A DNA stretch of 64,000 bases, taken from contig VEMY01000010.1 in NCBI GenBank assembly GCA_009711825.1, forward strand, positions 62,001 through 126,000, read 5' to 3'. The notes beneath the pieces are model-generated. The model made no database searches, was not told the origin of the DNA, and was given only the letters and a program-made list of their open reading frames with translations. Shown here piece by piece: positions 33,535 to 41,447 of the stretch. Position 1 is the stretch's first letter. Each line of letters starts with the position of its first letter. The position numbers and the translations under genes are program-made. This DNA is from Bacillota bacterium (lineage in GTDB: Bacteria > Bacillota > Proteinivoracia > UBA4975 > VEMY01).

Positions 33535-33945
33535 TTAAGGTTCCAACTCCTGGGCCAGCGTTTCTTTGTTTTTACGCACCGTTTCCAACAATCCATTGAT
33601 ATAGCCGGCGGATTTATCGTTTCCATAGGCCTTGGCCAGCTCCACCGCTTCATTTATCGCAACAGCTTCCGGCACGGTGTCGCGCAATAGCTCAAAAATA
33701 CCGATGCGCAATATCGCCTTGTCCACCCGGGGAAGACGCTCACTGGACCAGCCTCTGCTGTATCTAGCAATAAGCTCATCTAAAGCAGGCTTGACGGCAT
33801 TTACACCATCAACCAAGGTCGACAAATATTCCGCATCAACTTGCTTGGGAAAATACTCTATTTCCTGATTACAATCTGGTTCAGTGCCAAAGTCAGTCTG
33901 ATAGACAATGCGAAAGGCTAATTCCCGTGTTGCTCTTCTGGCCAC
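33535..33945 (-). CDS. nusB: Transcription antitermination factor NusB
   Basis: This 136-residue all-helical RNA-binding protein starts (M)ARRATRELAFRIVYQTDF, with the Arg-rich N terminus and the ARELAF-type motif of NusB. The LPRVDKAILRIGIFELLRD segment near residues 72-90 and AINEAVELAKAYGNDKSAGYINGLL near 97-121 are diagnostic; the latter binds the S10 protein in rRNA antitermination. The GTG at 33945 lies 6 bases after AAGGAGGAA; the upstream in-frame start would place that site inside the gene. It follows the DUF2273-AmaP-Asp23 group. Confidence 0.96.
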   Translation of the reverse strand: MARRATRELAFRIVYQTDFGTEPDCNQEIEYFPKQVDAEYLSTLVDGVNAVKPALDELIARYSRGWSSERLPRVDKAILRIGIFELLRDTVPEAVAINEAVELAKAYGNDKSAGYINGLLETVRKNKETLAQELEP

Positions 33946-33979
33946 GGCCGTTCCTCCTTGCAAAAAAAAGCGCCGCCTC

Positions 33980-34192
33980 TTAGCGCAGCGGTAACAGGCG
34001 TCGCAAAATAGTCTCTAAACCTTCGTCACCATCCAGAGCCTTGCCGACCAGATACCCGGCCACAGCACAGAGAATGATAAACGCGGTTTTCCAAAATCCA
34101 AACATAGCCCACAAAAGACCAATAACAAGACCGACAATAGTGCCGATAATCCGACCGCCGGCCGACCTGAGACTAGACAATAAATCTTTCAT
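33980..34192 (-). CDS. DUF2273 family small membrane protein
   Basis: This 70-residue protein has two hydrophobic helices (about residues 13-32 and 35-52) separated by a short turn, then an acidic and basic C-terminal tail (DGDEGLETILRRLLPLR). It belongs to DUF2273, which is almost always found next to amaP and asp23. The trio is thought to form a membrane anchor for Asp23-type proteins. It lies 11 bases after amaP. Its exact function is unknown. Confidence 0.9.
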   Translation of the reverse strand: MKDLLSSLRSAGGRIIGTIVGLVIGLLWAMFGFWKTAFIILCAVAGYLVGKALDGDEGLETILRRLLPLR

Positions 34193-34203
34193 AGCATTAC
34201 CTC

Positions 34204-34743
34204 CTATCGGAGTTCAACCCGACTGCGGGCGCTGGCTACGTTCTCCACCAATACCTTAACTTCTTCAATCGATATCCCGGCAATCCGATAAACATGGTCG
34301 CGGATTACCTTTTGCAGTTGGGCGCTCAGCTCGGGAATGCTGTCTTCTGTTGCCACCACAGTGCGTATGTACACTCCCAACGCCTCATTACGATTATAGA
34401 AACTGGCCTTGATTTCCCGCACGCCCCGAACCTGGGACGCGGCTTGGTTGATTAGGGTTTCAATTGCCGTAAGCGCAATCCGCACTTCCCCTTCTTCTGC
34501 CTGAATTATTACCGAATTGGGGGTGGGATCACGGTCAACAACGCGAAACTGGACAAAAAACAACCACAAAGAAATTCCGGCTATAAACGCGAATAATAAC
34601 GAGAACTGCCAGTTTGCGAAAACCGTTTCCAGAACATTGACCGCGAACTCCAATAACGCAGCGCTAAAGTGCATCACCGTCAGAAACCCCGCCAAAACTG
34701 CAATTGCTAATACCCACAGTGCTGTCAATAATGCCTTAACCAA
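34204..34743 (-). CDS. amaP: Alkaline shock response membrane anchor protein AmaP
   Basis: This 179-residue protein has two N-terminal membrane helices (about residues 4-25 and 45-64) followed by a soluble Asp23-like domain with AEEGEVRIALTAIETLINQA near 81-100 and VRGVREIKASFYNRNEAL near 104-121. In staphylococci AmaP anchors Asp23 at the membrane. The TTG start follows GGGGGGAG. The gene lies between asp23 and the DUF2273 gene with small gaps, so the three form one unit. The role here is inferred from homology: envelope stress adaptation. Confidence 0.88.
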   Translation of the reverse strand: MVKALLTALWVLAIAVLAGFLTVMHFSAALLEFAVNVLETVFANWQFSLLFAFIAGISLWLFFVQFRVVDRDPTPNSVIIQAEEGEVRIALTAIETLINQAASQVRGVREIKASFYNRNEALGVYIRTVVATEDSIPELSAQLQKVIRDHVYRIAGISIEEVKVLVENVASARSRVELR

Positions 34744-34772
34744 AAATAACTCCCCCCTTGTTCAGCGTTTAC

Positions 34773-35177
34773 TTAGAGCCGGGCTGATGATGAAGCCGTC
34801 TCGCCCTCGGCCAGGGCCTGAAGCTTAACGCCCTGAACGTGAACATTCACCTGGACAACATCGAGACCGGTCATCCCCTCAATCGCTTGTTTTACATTCT
34901 TTTGCACTTGCTCGGCTACTTCCGGAATGTTGATGCCATAATCAACAATTAGACATAAATCAACTGCTGTCTCCACTTCGCCGACAGCAACTTTCACACC
35001 CTTGCTCAGATTGCGCTTGCCAAGCATTTCTGCAATACCGCCAACAAAACCGCCACTCATACCGGCCACACCCTCTATTTCGATAGTGGCGAGACCAGCG
35101 ATAATTGACACAACTTCGTCGGCAATTTTAATTGAGCCGTAAGTATGCTCACTTAATACCTTTTGTTCGTCAGTCAT
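34773..35177 (-). CDS. Asp23/Gls24 family envelope stress protein
   Basis: This 134-residue soluble protein has the family motifs GSIKIADEVVSIIAGLATIE near residues 14-33 and VAGMSGGFVGGIAEMLGK near 37-54. VDLCLIVDYGINIPEVAEQV follows near 71-90, and QVNVHVQGVKL near the end. Members associate with the membrane under AmaP and respond to cell-wall or alkaline stress. It is the first gene of the Asp23-AmaP-DUF2273-nusB unit. An extended -10 promoter lies 63 bases upstream, and GGAGGTGTG precedes the ATG. Confidence 0.92.
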   Translation of the reverse strand: MTDEQKVLSEHTYGSIKIADEVVSIIAGLATIEIEGVAGMSGGFVGGIAEMLGKRNLSKGVKVAVGEVETAVDLCLIVDYGINIPEVAEQVQKNVKQAIEGMTGLDVVQVNVHVQGVKLQALAEGETASSSARL

Positions 35178-35239
35178 TGTCTACACACCTCCACACTAGT
35201 ATAAAAAAACCAAAGGCGTTTATTCTTTAAGTTTAGTTC

Positions 35240-35248
35240 ATTATAACA
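35240..35248 (-). promoter_or_regulatory. Extended -10 promoter of the asp23 unit
   Basis: The minus strand reads TGTTATAAT, a perfect TATAAT preceded by TG at extended -10 spacing, in the gap between spoIIIAH and the Asp23 gene. No clear -35 is seen. It would give a leader of about 55 bases before the Asp23 start codon. Confidence 0.55.
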
Positions 35249-35272
35249 AAATTAGCAATCAATTACCACCTG

Positions 35273-35860
35273 CTATTTTCCTGATTGGGCAGTCACATTG
35301 ATTTTATCTGGAGCGATATCGGTGCTGTTCATCACAATATGGATAATCAGACTGACCTCGGGAGTACTGAGCTCGCCGGCGCTGACAATTAAAAATGCCG
35401 CGTCATTCTGCAAAATTAAAACAGCGTTATCATAACCTTGGGCTTTGACGGCATTTTCCACCAGCATTTCCGTCTCCATTAGCCCGTGGAGGTCTAGGAG
35501 TTTCTGTTCTGCCTCCCGCTTGGCCTCATCACTGATATTTGGATTATCAATCATTTGGTTCAAGACATCAAGTTCCCGGCTCCGCACCCGTTCCCGTTCC
35601 AGCCGGTATTCGATAAAAAATTCTTCGCCGCTGCTAAACTGCCATTCGGCGGGGTCGTTCTCCTCAAACAAAGTTTCTTCCGCCTCCTCATCTTCTTCCT
35701 TTACGTCATCCAGCCCGGGTGTAACCGGGTCCGGGGTTTGGGCGGTAAAATCCAAATGCTCCCAAAGGCCGCCGGCCGTCACAACCAAATATCCGGCGGC
35801 GACAACCAACACAACCAATGAAAACATCACCACCGACCGGGGTATTTTCAACATTTTCAA
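35273..35860 (-). CDS. spoIIIAH: Stage III sporulation protein AH
   Basis: This 195-residue protein has an N-terminal membrane helix (about 9-29), an acidic linker (about 48-70) and an extracellular ring-forming domain. EEFFIEYRLERERVRSRELD lies near residues 80-99 and VENAVKAQGYDNAVLILQND near 135-154. SpoIIIAH inserts in the mother-cell outer forespore membrane and binds forespore SpoIIQ, forming the feeding-tube channel. It is the last gene of the spoIIIA operon and starts 5 bases after spoIIIAG. The acidic linker is longer than in Bacillus. Confidence 0.93.
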   Translation of the reverse strand: MKMLKIPRSVVMFSLVVLVVAAGYLVVTAGGLWEHLDFTAQTPDPVTPGLDDVKEEDEEAEETLFEENDPAEWQFSSGEEFFIEYRLERERVRSRELDVLNQMIDNPNISDEAKREAEQKLLDLHGLMETEMLVENAVKAQGYDNAVLILQNDAAFLIVSAGELSTPEVSLIIHIVMNSTDIAPDKINVTAQSGK

Positions 35861-35865
35861 CCCTC

Positions 35866-36432
35866 CTACCTTCCTTTTTGTATAGTAACCCGATATGCAG
35901 GTGTGTCCAAGGCCCCCTGCACTGCCTCCAACAATCGCTGCCGTACCCGGGGATTGTCGGCATTACTGGATACAATCAGCACTCCCCGGACTTTAGGGCG
36001 AATAACCTGGGTGACAACCGGTTGCTCCTGCCCGCCATTGCGGACAATTACCAGCTGGCCCCGCTCATCGTACTCAACCTGCTCCCTTACTCCGCCCTGG
36101 GCATCCTCTTCAAAAACCGTTCGTTCCCGCTCCTCGTGATTCCAGGCATAAACCATTTCCTGTTCATCGTCCAAAGTCAGAAATACCGAGATACGCCCGG
36201 CGCCATCAATGGTTTTCAAGATTCGTTCCAACTCCGCTTGCAGCTGGGTCTGGTAATCGGGCTGACTCTGCACATAACCACCGGGTGGATCGTCAACGCC
36301 CGCCGGCATTTGGCAACTTCCCGGCAGCACCAGCAGCATCACGCCCAAAGCCCCCAATATTCCCAGGAGCAGTTTGTTAGCGCCGGCACGCTTTTTCACC
36401 TGCTGAAAATAGCCCTTTAAATTCACGTTCAT
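35866..36432 (-). CDS. spoIIIAG: Stage III sporulation protein AG
   Basis: This 188-residue protein has a basic N terminus, one membrane helix (about residues 22-40) and an extracytoplasmic ring-building motif domain (about 70-188). Typical segments are LERILKTIDGAGRISVFLTL near 68-87 and VIRPKVRGVLIVSSNADNPR near 144-163. In other spore formers it builds a large ring in the mother-cell membrane as part of the A-Q complex. The 49-base gap to spoIIIAF is the largest inside the operon after that following spoIIIAA's leader. Identity is supported by order and motif. Confidence 0.93.
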   Translation of the reverse strand: MNVNLKGYFQQVKKRAGANKLLLGILGALGVMLLVLPGSCQMPAGVDDPPGGYVQSQPDYQTQLQAELERILKTIDGAGRISVFLTLDDEQEMVYAWNHEERERTVFEEDAQGGVREQVEYDERGQLVIVRNGGQEQPVVTQVIRPKVRGVLIVSSNADNPRVRQRLLEAVQGALDTPAYRVTIQKGR

Positions 36433-36481
36433 TGCTCCCCCCGCTTAATTGAGAGTCTGAGGACAGGTTCGGTCGACCTGT

Positions 36482-37093
36482 TTAATTCGTTTGGTCGGAT
36501 TCCGTAAACTGCCGCTCAAGTTCTGAATGCATGTATAGGCTCACTGACTCTACCGGCAGGTCCACCCGCTCCGCCAAGGCAAAAATCAAATCGTCATTCG
36601 CCAGTTCCAGATAATCGCGGGAGTCCTCGCCCCCTATACGCACCGATTCGATGGCGAATGCTCCCCCTGTTTTCGGAGCGATTAACACCGCCAGTGAATT
36701 AACTGCAACCATGTTGCCATGCTCATCTAGTTCCAAGTCCAGACGCACTCTTGTTTCGGTGCCGGGATAACGCCGGTTCACTGTCGGAGTAAGCTGCTGG
36801 GCCAATTGCTGCTCTACCATTTCCTGTGCATCCAAACTTCCCAGTTGATCCTCACCGTTTTCTGGGTAAGTGCTTATTGTCAATCCCAGTTCCGAGTCCG
36901 CCAGAAATTGCTCTGGATTCCATCCCTGGCCCAATAAGTCCATCACCGGTTGTAAAAGCATTGCCAGAATCAACAAACCTACCACCAATCGACAGTATGT
37001 TTTAAAAGTGTTGCTTGGCAGCAGCAGTTCAAAAAAACCCGCCAAAATTGCCAACAGAATCAGTTTCCGCACTAATTCGTAGAGCGTTTGCAA
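36482..37093 (-). CDS. spoIIIAF: Stage III sporulation protein AF
   Basis: This 203-residue protein has two N-terminal membrane helices (about residues 10-25 and 33-52) with YCRLVVGLLILAMLLQPVMD between and within them. A long soluble domain of ring-building type follows (about 100-200), with TRVRLDLELDEHGNMVAVNS near 111-130. It belongs to the SpoIIIA channel. The small gap to spoIIIAE and the position between AE and AG fix the identity even though the C-terminal half is variable in the family. Confidence 0.9.
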   Translation of the reverse strand: MQTLYELVRKLILLAILAGFFELLLPSNTFKTYCRLVVGLLILAMLLQPVMDLLGQGWNPEQFLADSELGLTISTYPENGEDQLGSLDAQEMVEQQLAQQLTPTVNRRYPGTETRVRLDLELDEHGNMVAVNSLAVLIAPKTGGAFAIESVRIGGEDSRDYLELANDDLIFALAERVDLPVESVSLYMHSELERQFTESDQTN

Positions 37094-37100
37094 GCAGCGC

Positions 37101-38222
37101 TCACCTCACCATCACCATCAGATTCGCTGATGCCACCAGAATTGTAACCACAAAGAAAAACATCAGTGCGGCCGCGGTCAGGGTGCCAATCAGCACAAAG
37201 AGGAAGCCGGCCATTGTATCCAACGTGCCACTGATTCCATCTTCGCCCAAAGGCTGAATCAATGCCGCCGTCAGCCGATAGATCACTGTGATTACAAACA
37301 ATTTTAGAATCGGGAACACACAGATGACTGTCAGCATCACCAAACCAAAAACACCCACCGAGTTTTTGAGCACCAGGGATGCTCCCGCCACCGTCTCAAA
37401 GGCATCGGCAAACATTCCACCCACCACCGGCACCGCCGCCTTGGCGGCGAATTTACCAGTCCGCAAGGCAACACCATCAGCGATTGTGGCCACCGTCCCG
37501 TTGATGACAGTCACACCCACAAACAGCGTCAACAGTAGGCCCAATATCCAAACTGCGCCATCTTTAAGAAAGCCGGCAAGACGCTGTAGCCCAAGGCCGG
37601 ACATCATTTTGTCCACCAACGCCAGGACCATAGCCAAAAACAAGAGCGGCATAATCACATTACTGATAATAAAACCAATCACCGCCGCAGCGGTAAACAA
37701 CAGGGGTTGAAACACAGCCGCCGCCGCAAGGCTGCCCATGCCAGCCAGCAGGGCCAACAAAACCGGTACCAATGCCATGGTGAAGTCGGACATCGCACCC
37801 ACCACTTCACGGACCATGCCACTGGCCACCGTAAAACTATGCACACTCACGGAAAACAGAACCAAAAACACTACCGCACGGCCAACCCGGGCCACTCCAT
37901 CATTGCCAAAGGCCGCTTGCAATCGGTTTAGCACTGCCGCCAGCACCGCCAAAAGCAACAGTTGACCCAACAAAACACCGTTGACCCAGATTTCATGGAA
38001 GAGGAATGTCAGCAGCCCGGAAATCAGACCCAGGATATCAAACCGCGCTCCAGGCGTACGCCAGTCCAATTCCGGCAGATACCGCTCATACTGGGCATAG
38101 GCCGTCTGCCACTGGCGTTCCATCTCCATAAGCATCTCGTCTTCATCCGCGTCAGCGAAGGCCGGAACCGGCGCAAGAATAATTATCACTAGCACCAGGG
38201 CCAATGTCAGCGCCCGTCTCAA
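37101..38222 (-). CDS. spoIIIAE: Stage III sporulation protein AE
   Basis: This 373-residue polytopic protein has an N-terminal signal-like helix (about 1-24) and roughly eight membrane helices between 60 and 370. The conserved LFVGVTVINGTVATIADGVALRT (residues near 229-251) and FAAKAAVPVVGGMFADAFET segments are diagnostic. It is the transporter-like core of the SpoIIIA complex that connects mother cell and forespore. Its start overlaps the stop of spoIIIAD by 4 bases. The length is close to the Bacillus homologue. Confidence 0.95.
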   Translation of the reverse strand: MRRALTLALVLVIIILAPVPAFADADEDEMLMEMERQWQTAYAQYERYLPELDWRTPGARFDILGLISGLLTFLFHEIWVNGVLLGQLLLLAVLAAVLNRLQAAFGNDGVARVGRAVVFLVLFSVSVHSFTVASGMVREVVGAMSDFTMALVPVLLALLAGMGSLAAAAVFQPLLFTAAAVIGFIISNVIMPLLFLAMVLALVDKMMSGLGLQRLAGFLKDGAVWILGLLLTLFVGVTVINGTVATIADGVALRTGKFAAKAAVPVVGGMFADAFETVAGASLVLKNSVGVFGLVMLTVICVFPILKLFVITVIYRLTAALIQPLGEDGISGTLDTMAGFLFVLIGTLTAAALMFFFVVTILVASANLMVMVR

Positions 38223-38611
38223 GGCAGTAACCTCGAAACCGTGTCAAATATTGTCGTGATAATCGGAAGCGCCAATAAAATTATCAAGACCTTGCCGGCC
38301 AGTTCTACCTTGGTGGCAATCGCCCCCTCGCCAGCATCCCGACACACCTGGGAACCAAACTCCGCCATATACGAGATGCCGATTATCCGCAATAACGTCC
38401 CCAAAAACACCATATTCAAATCGGCCTGCAGCGCCAGGCGTTCCAGATAACTAATTACCTCCAACAGCTTCCATGCCACCAGGGCAAAGATCAGTAGGCC
38501 GGCAGCCATAGACACCTGAAAGGCCAGTTCCGGTTTTTCCTGGCGGATCACAATAACCAAAATTGTGGCGACCACTGCCAGGGCAACAACCTGCATAATT
38601 GTCATGGCCAC
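38219..38611 (-). CDS. spoIIIAD: Stage III sporulation protein AD
   Basis: This 130-residue membrane protein has four hydrophobic segments and the LLRIIGISYMAEFGSQVCRD motif near residues 72-91 that marks SpoIIIAD/AC-type proteins. It works with SpoIIIAC and AE in the feeding-tube channel. It lies 5 bases from spoIIIAC and overlaps spoIIIAE by 4. Confidence 0.94.
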   Translation of the reverse strand: MAMTIMQVVALAVVATILVIVIRQEKPELAFQVSMAAGLLIFALVAWKLLEVISYLERLALQADLNMVFLGTLLRIIGISYMAEFGSQVCRDAGEGAIATKVELAGKVLIILLALPIITTIFDTVSRLLP

Positions 38612-38616
38612 TCACC

Positions 38617-38823
38617 TCAGTAAATCTGGAATATTGTCCGGACGGTGTTGAACAAATCTCCTATCAGGTGAATAATGAACATCATTACCATTACCACGCC
38701 CGCCAGAGTGAGCAACTGGGCCTGCTCGTTTTTACCTGCCTGACTGAGCACAGAGGTAAACACCATCAGCAAGATACCAATCCCCGCCAGCTTAAAAAGT
38801 AAATCCACATTTACAACATCCAC
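38617..38823 (-). CDS. spoIIIAC: Stage III sporulation protein AC
   Basis: This 68-residue protein has two membrane helices (about residues 8-26 and 33-52). The sequence VDLLFKLAGIGILLMVFTSV near 7-26 matches SpoIIIAC, which is always small and adjacent to AD. It is part of the membrane core of the SpoIIIA complex. The ATG is 12 bases after the spoIIIAB stop. Confidence 0.94.
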   Translation of the reverse strand: MDVVNVDLLFKLAGIGILLMVFTSVLSQAGKNEQAQLLTLAGVVMVMMFIIHLIGDLFNTVRTIFQIY

Positions 38824-38835
38824 CCGTCAGCCCCC

Positions 38836-39360
38836 CTAGAGCAAAATTATTATCAGAGCAATCCCGCTGAGCACGCCCAGATAGCGCCACATTTTTTCTG
38901 TTTTCTCCCGCTGTTTCTCCGCCTGGATTTCCTCCTGCTGCAGATGCCGTAGGTGCATTTCCAATTGCCGCTCCTGTTCTCCGGTGCAGCCACTGCCAAG
39001 CACCCGCATCAAGCTGTCGACAACCTGCAAATCCTGTTGGCTCAAAGCGGAGTCATGAAGGGCCGCAGTCCCCGTCTGCTGCCAGACCCAATATAATCCC
39101 CGCCCCTCCGCCTGGGCCAGACCTCTAGCCAGAGCCATAAAGAGCCCGGCCACCGGTGCATCCAAGCGCCGGGCAGACAACTGAAACGCATGGGGCAGTG
39201 GTGTTTGCCGGTAGCGGATTTCGCTGAGGAGAATAGTCAACCCGTATTGAAGCATGCGCAATTGCCTGGGCCGATTGCGGATACCCTCCGCCAGGGCAAA
39301 CCCCAAGCCTGTGGAGGCTGCTAGTATCATAAACGCGGCTAATACTCTCAGCATCTTCAA
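38836..39360 (-). CDS. spoIIIAB: Stage III sporulation protein AB
   Basis: This 174-residue protein has an N-terminal membrane helix (about residues 5-23), a helical cytoplasmic domain with QYGLTILLSEIRYRQTPLPH near 38-57, and a C-terminal membrane helix (about 157-174). It resembles type II/IV secretion platform proteins (GspF-like) and pairs with the SpoIIIAA ATPase. It overlaps spoIIIAA by 4 bases. Confidence 0.94.
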   Translation of the reverse strand: MKMLRVLAAFMILAASTGLGFALAEGIRNRPRQLRMLQYGLTILLSEIRYRQTPLPHAFQLSARRLDAPVAGLFMALARGLAQAEGRGLYWVWQQTGTAALHDSALSQQDLQVVDSLMRVLGSGCTGEQERQLEMHLRHLQQEEIQAEKQREKTEKMWRYLGVLSGIALIIILL

Positions 39361-40304
39361 TCACTCCTGTACAAAAATTGCCTGTCAGGCAATGCTATAA
39401 CAGCGGCGAGTCGGGGCTTCCCATTATGCCTGGCCAAAACCAGAATCCGCTCAAAAAAACCTTGGGCAAGTAGTTTCCCTAAGACAGGCTTGTTTTCTGC
39501 ATCCTTTAAATCGTTGGCGTGGGCGGTGCACAGCACCGCCACCCCGGCGCAAAGAGCTGATTCAATTGCCGCCATATCGCCGGAACGGCCCAGCTCATCT
39601 GCCGCTACCACCTGAGGGCCCATTGAGCGGACAAGCATCAACAATCCCTGTTCCTTGGGGCAGGCGTCAAGCACGTCGGTACGCGGGCCCACATCCAGCT
39701 GGGGTACCCCCCGGTAACAGCCGGCCAATTCGGAGCGTTCGTCAACCAGGCCGACATTCAGTCCGGCGCGTCCCTGCCCCCCGGCGCTCAACTGCCGAAC
39801 CAAGTCCCGGAGCAAAGTGGTCTTGCCACAGCGGGGCGGAGCCAGTATCAAAGTGCTGCATACCTGACCCCGGGATGTAAACAACCAGGGGAGTGCAGTA
39901 TCGGCGACGCCCGGCAGTTGCCGGGCCACACGGAAGTTAAGACTAGCGATCTCGGCCATTGCCGTGACCAGATTGTTTTCCGCCACCACCCGGCCGGCAA
40001 CGCCAATCCGGTGACCGCCGGCCACTGTCAGGTAGCCCTGGGCCAGCTGGCCGGCATAGGCATAAAAAGAATACTGACTGAGCAGGTTTACAGTCTCCTG
40101 GATATCCGTAAGGGTTAACACCCCCTCTGGCAGCGGCAGCGGGCAGCTTCTGTCCCCCATATCCAGCAGGGGATGGCTGCCAGAGCGCAGACGAATTTCT
40201 TCCACTTGCTGTCGGTCTCTATGGGGCAACCCACGGATAGCATTACGCACCCTGGGAACTAACAACGGTAGAAGGTGTTCCTCCCACTGCAGCTTAGAAA
40301 GCAA
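39357..40304 (-). CDS. spoIIIAA: Stage III sporulation protein AA (secretion-type ATPase)
   Basis: This 315-residue ATPase has Walker A in LILAPPRCGKTTLLRDLVRQ near residues 151-170, the VDERSELAGCY segment near 187 and the LGRSGDMAAIESALCAGVAV region near 240. It powers the spoIIIA channel, like PilT/GspE-type ATPases. A GTG at 40313 touches its own ribosome binding site, so I prefer the TTG at 40304, 8 bases after AAGGGAGG. It gives an N terminus (M)LSKLQWEEHLLPLLVPRV like other family members. The ribosome binding site lies in a stem of the preceding terminator-like hairpin. Confidence 0.93.
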   Translation of the reverse strand: MLSKLQWEEHLLPLLVPRVRNAIRGLPHRDRQQVEEIRLRSGSHPLLDMGDRSCPLPLPEGVLTLTDIQETVNLLSQYSFYAYAGQLAQGYLTVAGGHRIGVAGRVVAENNLVTAMAEIASLNFRVARQLPGVADTALPWLFTSRGQVCSTLILAPPRCGKTTLLRDLVRQLSAGGQGRAGLNVGLVDERSELAGCYRGVPQLDVGPRTDVLDACPKEQGLLMLVRSMGPQVVAADELGRSGDMAAIESALCAGVAVLCTAHANDLKDAENKPVLGKLLAQGFFERILVLARHNGKPRLAAVIALPDRQFLYRSD

Positions 40305-40352
40305 AAAAAACACCTCCCTTGCAATAATAGATATTGAAGGGAAGGTGTTTTT
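40303..40352 (-). terminator. Terminator-like hairpin containing the spoIIIAA ribosome binding site
   Basis: The arm at 40311-40320 (CACCTCCCTT) pairs with 40337-40347 with one bulge, and the stem extends through flanking A/T pairs. On the minus strand eight T follow (40310-40303). The 3' arm carries AAGGGAGGTG, the spoIIIAA ribosome binding site, and the T run flows into the TTG start. It would both end upstream transcripts and hide the site in read-through RNA. Confidence 0.75.
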
Positions 40353-40379
40353 ATGCCTTGGCTATGAAGATTTTACCAG

Positions 40380-40817
40380 CTAATCGACTGTTACCGGCGG
40401 CTCCGCTTCTTCATCCTGGCCCTCTTCATCGGAAAAAATCACTTTGTTGCAATTGGGACAAAGGATTTCCACCTCGTCATCAGCGACTTCTTCCAGGTCA
40501 TCTTCATTAACATAAACGATTTCGTCACAGTGGGGGCACTGGATTTCAAACTCGCTGAGTTCGTCTTCAGCAAATTCCGCGTCTGCTTCATCCTCATCAA
40601 ACAAAAACTCCTCGACATCAGCCAGATCCGAGTCCAGTGCTTCCAACACATCTTCGGTATCATCCAGTCGGGCATCGAGATCCTCAATCTGATCGGCCAT
40701 CTCCGCCAACAACTCCAGCATCTGGGTCAGCACCTTACCATTGGGTTCGGTGCTGTCCAAATTTAACCCCTCTGCCAATCCGCGTATGTACGAAACCCGT
40801 TCTTTCAGTGTGCTCAT
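40380..40817 (-). CDS. CD1247 N-terminal domain-containing zinc-finger-like protein
   Basis: This 145-residue acidic protein has an N-terminal helical domain (about residues 1-75) with the repeated-helix SYIRGLAEGLNLD and MLELLAEMADQIEDLDARLD segments typical of the CD1247 N-terminal domain. A C-terminal zinc-ribbon-like part follows (CPHCDEIVYVNEDDLEE near 93-109 and CPNCNKVIFSDEEG near 119-132). The function is unknown. It is commonly found beside efp and the spoIIIA genes in Clostridia, and it lies about 60 bases from efp here. It is separated from spoIIIAA by a terminator. Confidence 0.85.
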   Translation of the reverse strand: MSTLKERVSYIRGLAEGLNLDSTEPNGKVLTQMLELLAEMADQIEDLDARLDDTEDVLEALDSDLADVEEFLFDEDEADAEFAEDELSEFEIQCPHCDEIVYVNEDDLEEVADDEVEILCPNCNKVIFSDEEGQDEEAEPPVTVD

Positions 40818-40877
40818 TGCGATTCCTCCTTATTTTAAATTCAGTAAGTATATTCACCGCAGCGGTCGCAATTATTC

Positions 40878-41435
40878 CTAAGCCCGCTCCAGGTACTCGC
40901 CACTGCGGGTATCGATGCGCAACACATCCCTGACATTGATGAAGAAAGGAACGTTTACCACCAGACCGGTCTCCAATGTCGCCGGCTTGGAGCCCCCCGA
41001 GGCAGTGTCGCCGCGGATACCCGGTTCGGTATCGGTTACGGTTAACTCCACCGTCACCGGCAAGTCAACGCCAATAATCCGATTCTGGTAGACCTGCAAA
41101 TGCAATTCCATATTTTCTTTAAGATACTTCACTGCAGACCCCAGTTGATCCAACCCGAGGTCAAACTGGTCATAGGTCTCAGTATCCATGAAATACCAAC
41201 GGTCGTCGGAAGTATAGAGAAATTGGGTCGGACGCCGCTCCACATGGGCCTTGGCGATTTTGTCCTTGGGATTAAATGTCCGCTCGGTAACGGCCCCGGT
41301 TTCCAGGTTCTTCATTTTGGTGCGCACAAAGGCAGCGCCCTTGCCAGGCTTGACATGCTGAAAATCAATGATTGTATAGGCCTGGCCATCAATTTCAATT
41401 GTCAAACCGGTTCGAAAATCATTGGGAGAAATCAT
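40878..41435 (-). CDS. efp: Elongation factor P
   Basis: This 185-residue tRNA-shaped factor relieves ribosome stalling at polyproline. Three beta-barrel domains are expected. The N-terminal loop [20 protein letters not shown] (near residues 28-47) carries the Lys that is modified in many bacteria, and the C-terminal [16 protein letters not shown] segment is highly conserved. It follows the aminopeptidase gene by 12 bases, a pairing found in many Firmicutes. Length is standard. Confidence 0.97.
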   Translation of the reverse strand: MISPNDFRTGLTIEIDGQAYTIIDFQHVKPGKGAAFVRTKMKNLETGAVTERTFNPKDKIAKAHVERRPTQFLYTSDDRWYFMDTETYDQFDLGLDQLGSAVKYLKENMELHLQVYQNRIIGVDLPVTVELTVTDTEPGIRGDTASGGSKPATLETGLVVNVPFFINVRDVLRIDTRSGEYLERA

Positions 41436-41447
41436 CTCAAAAACCTC

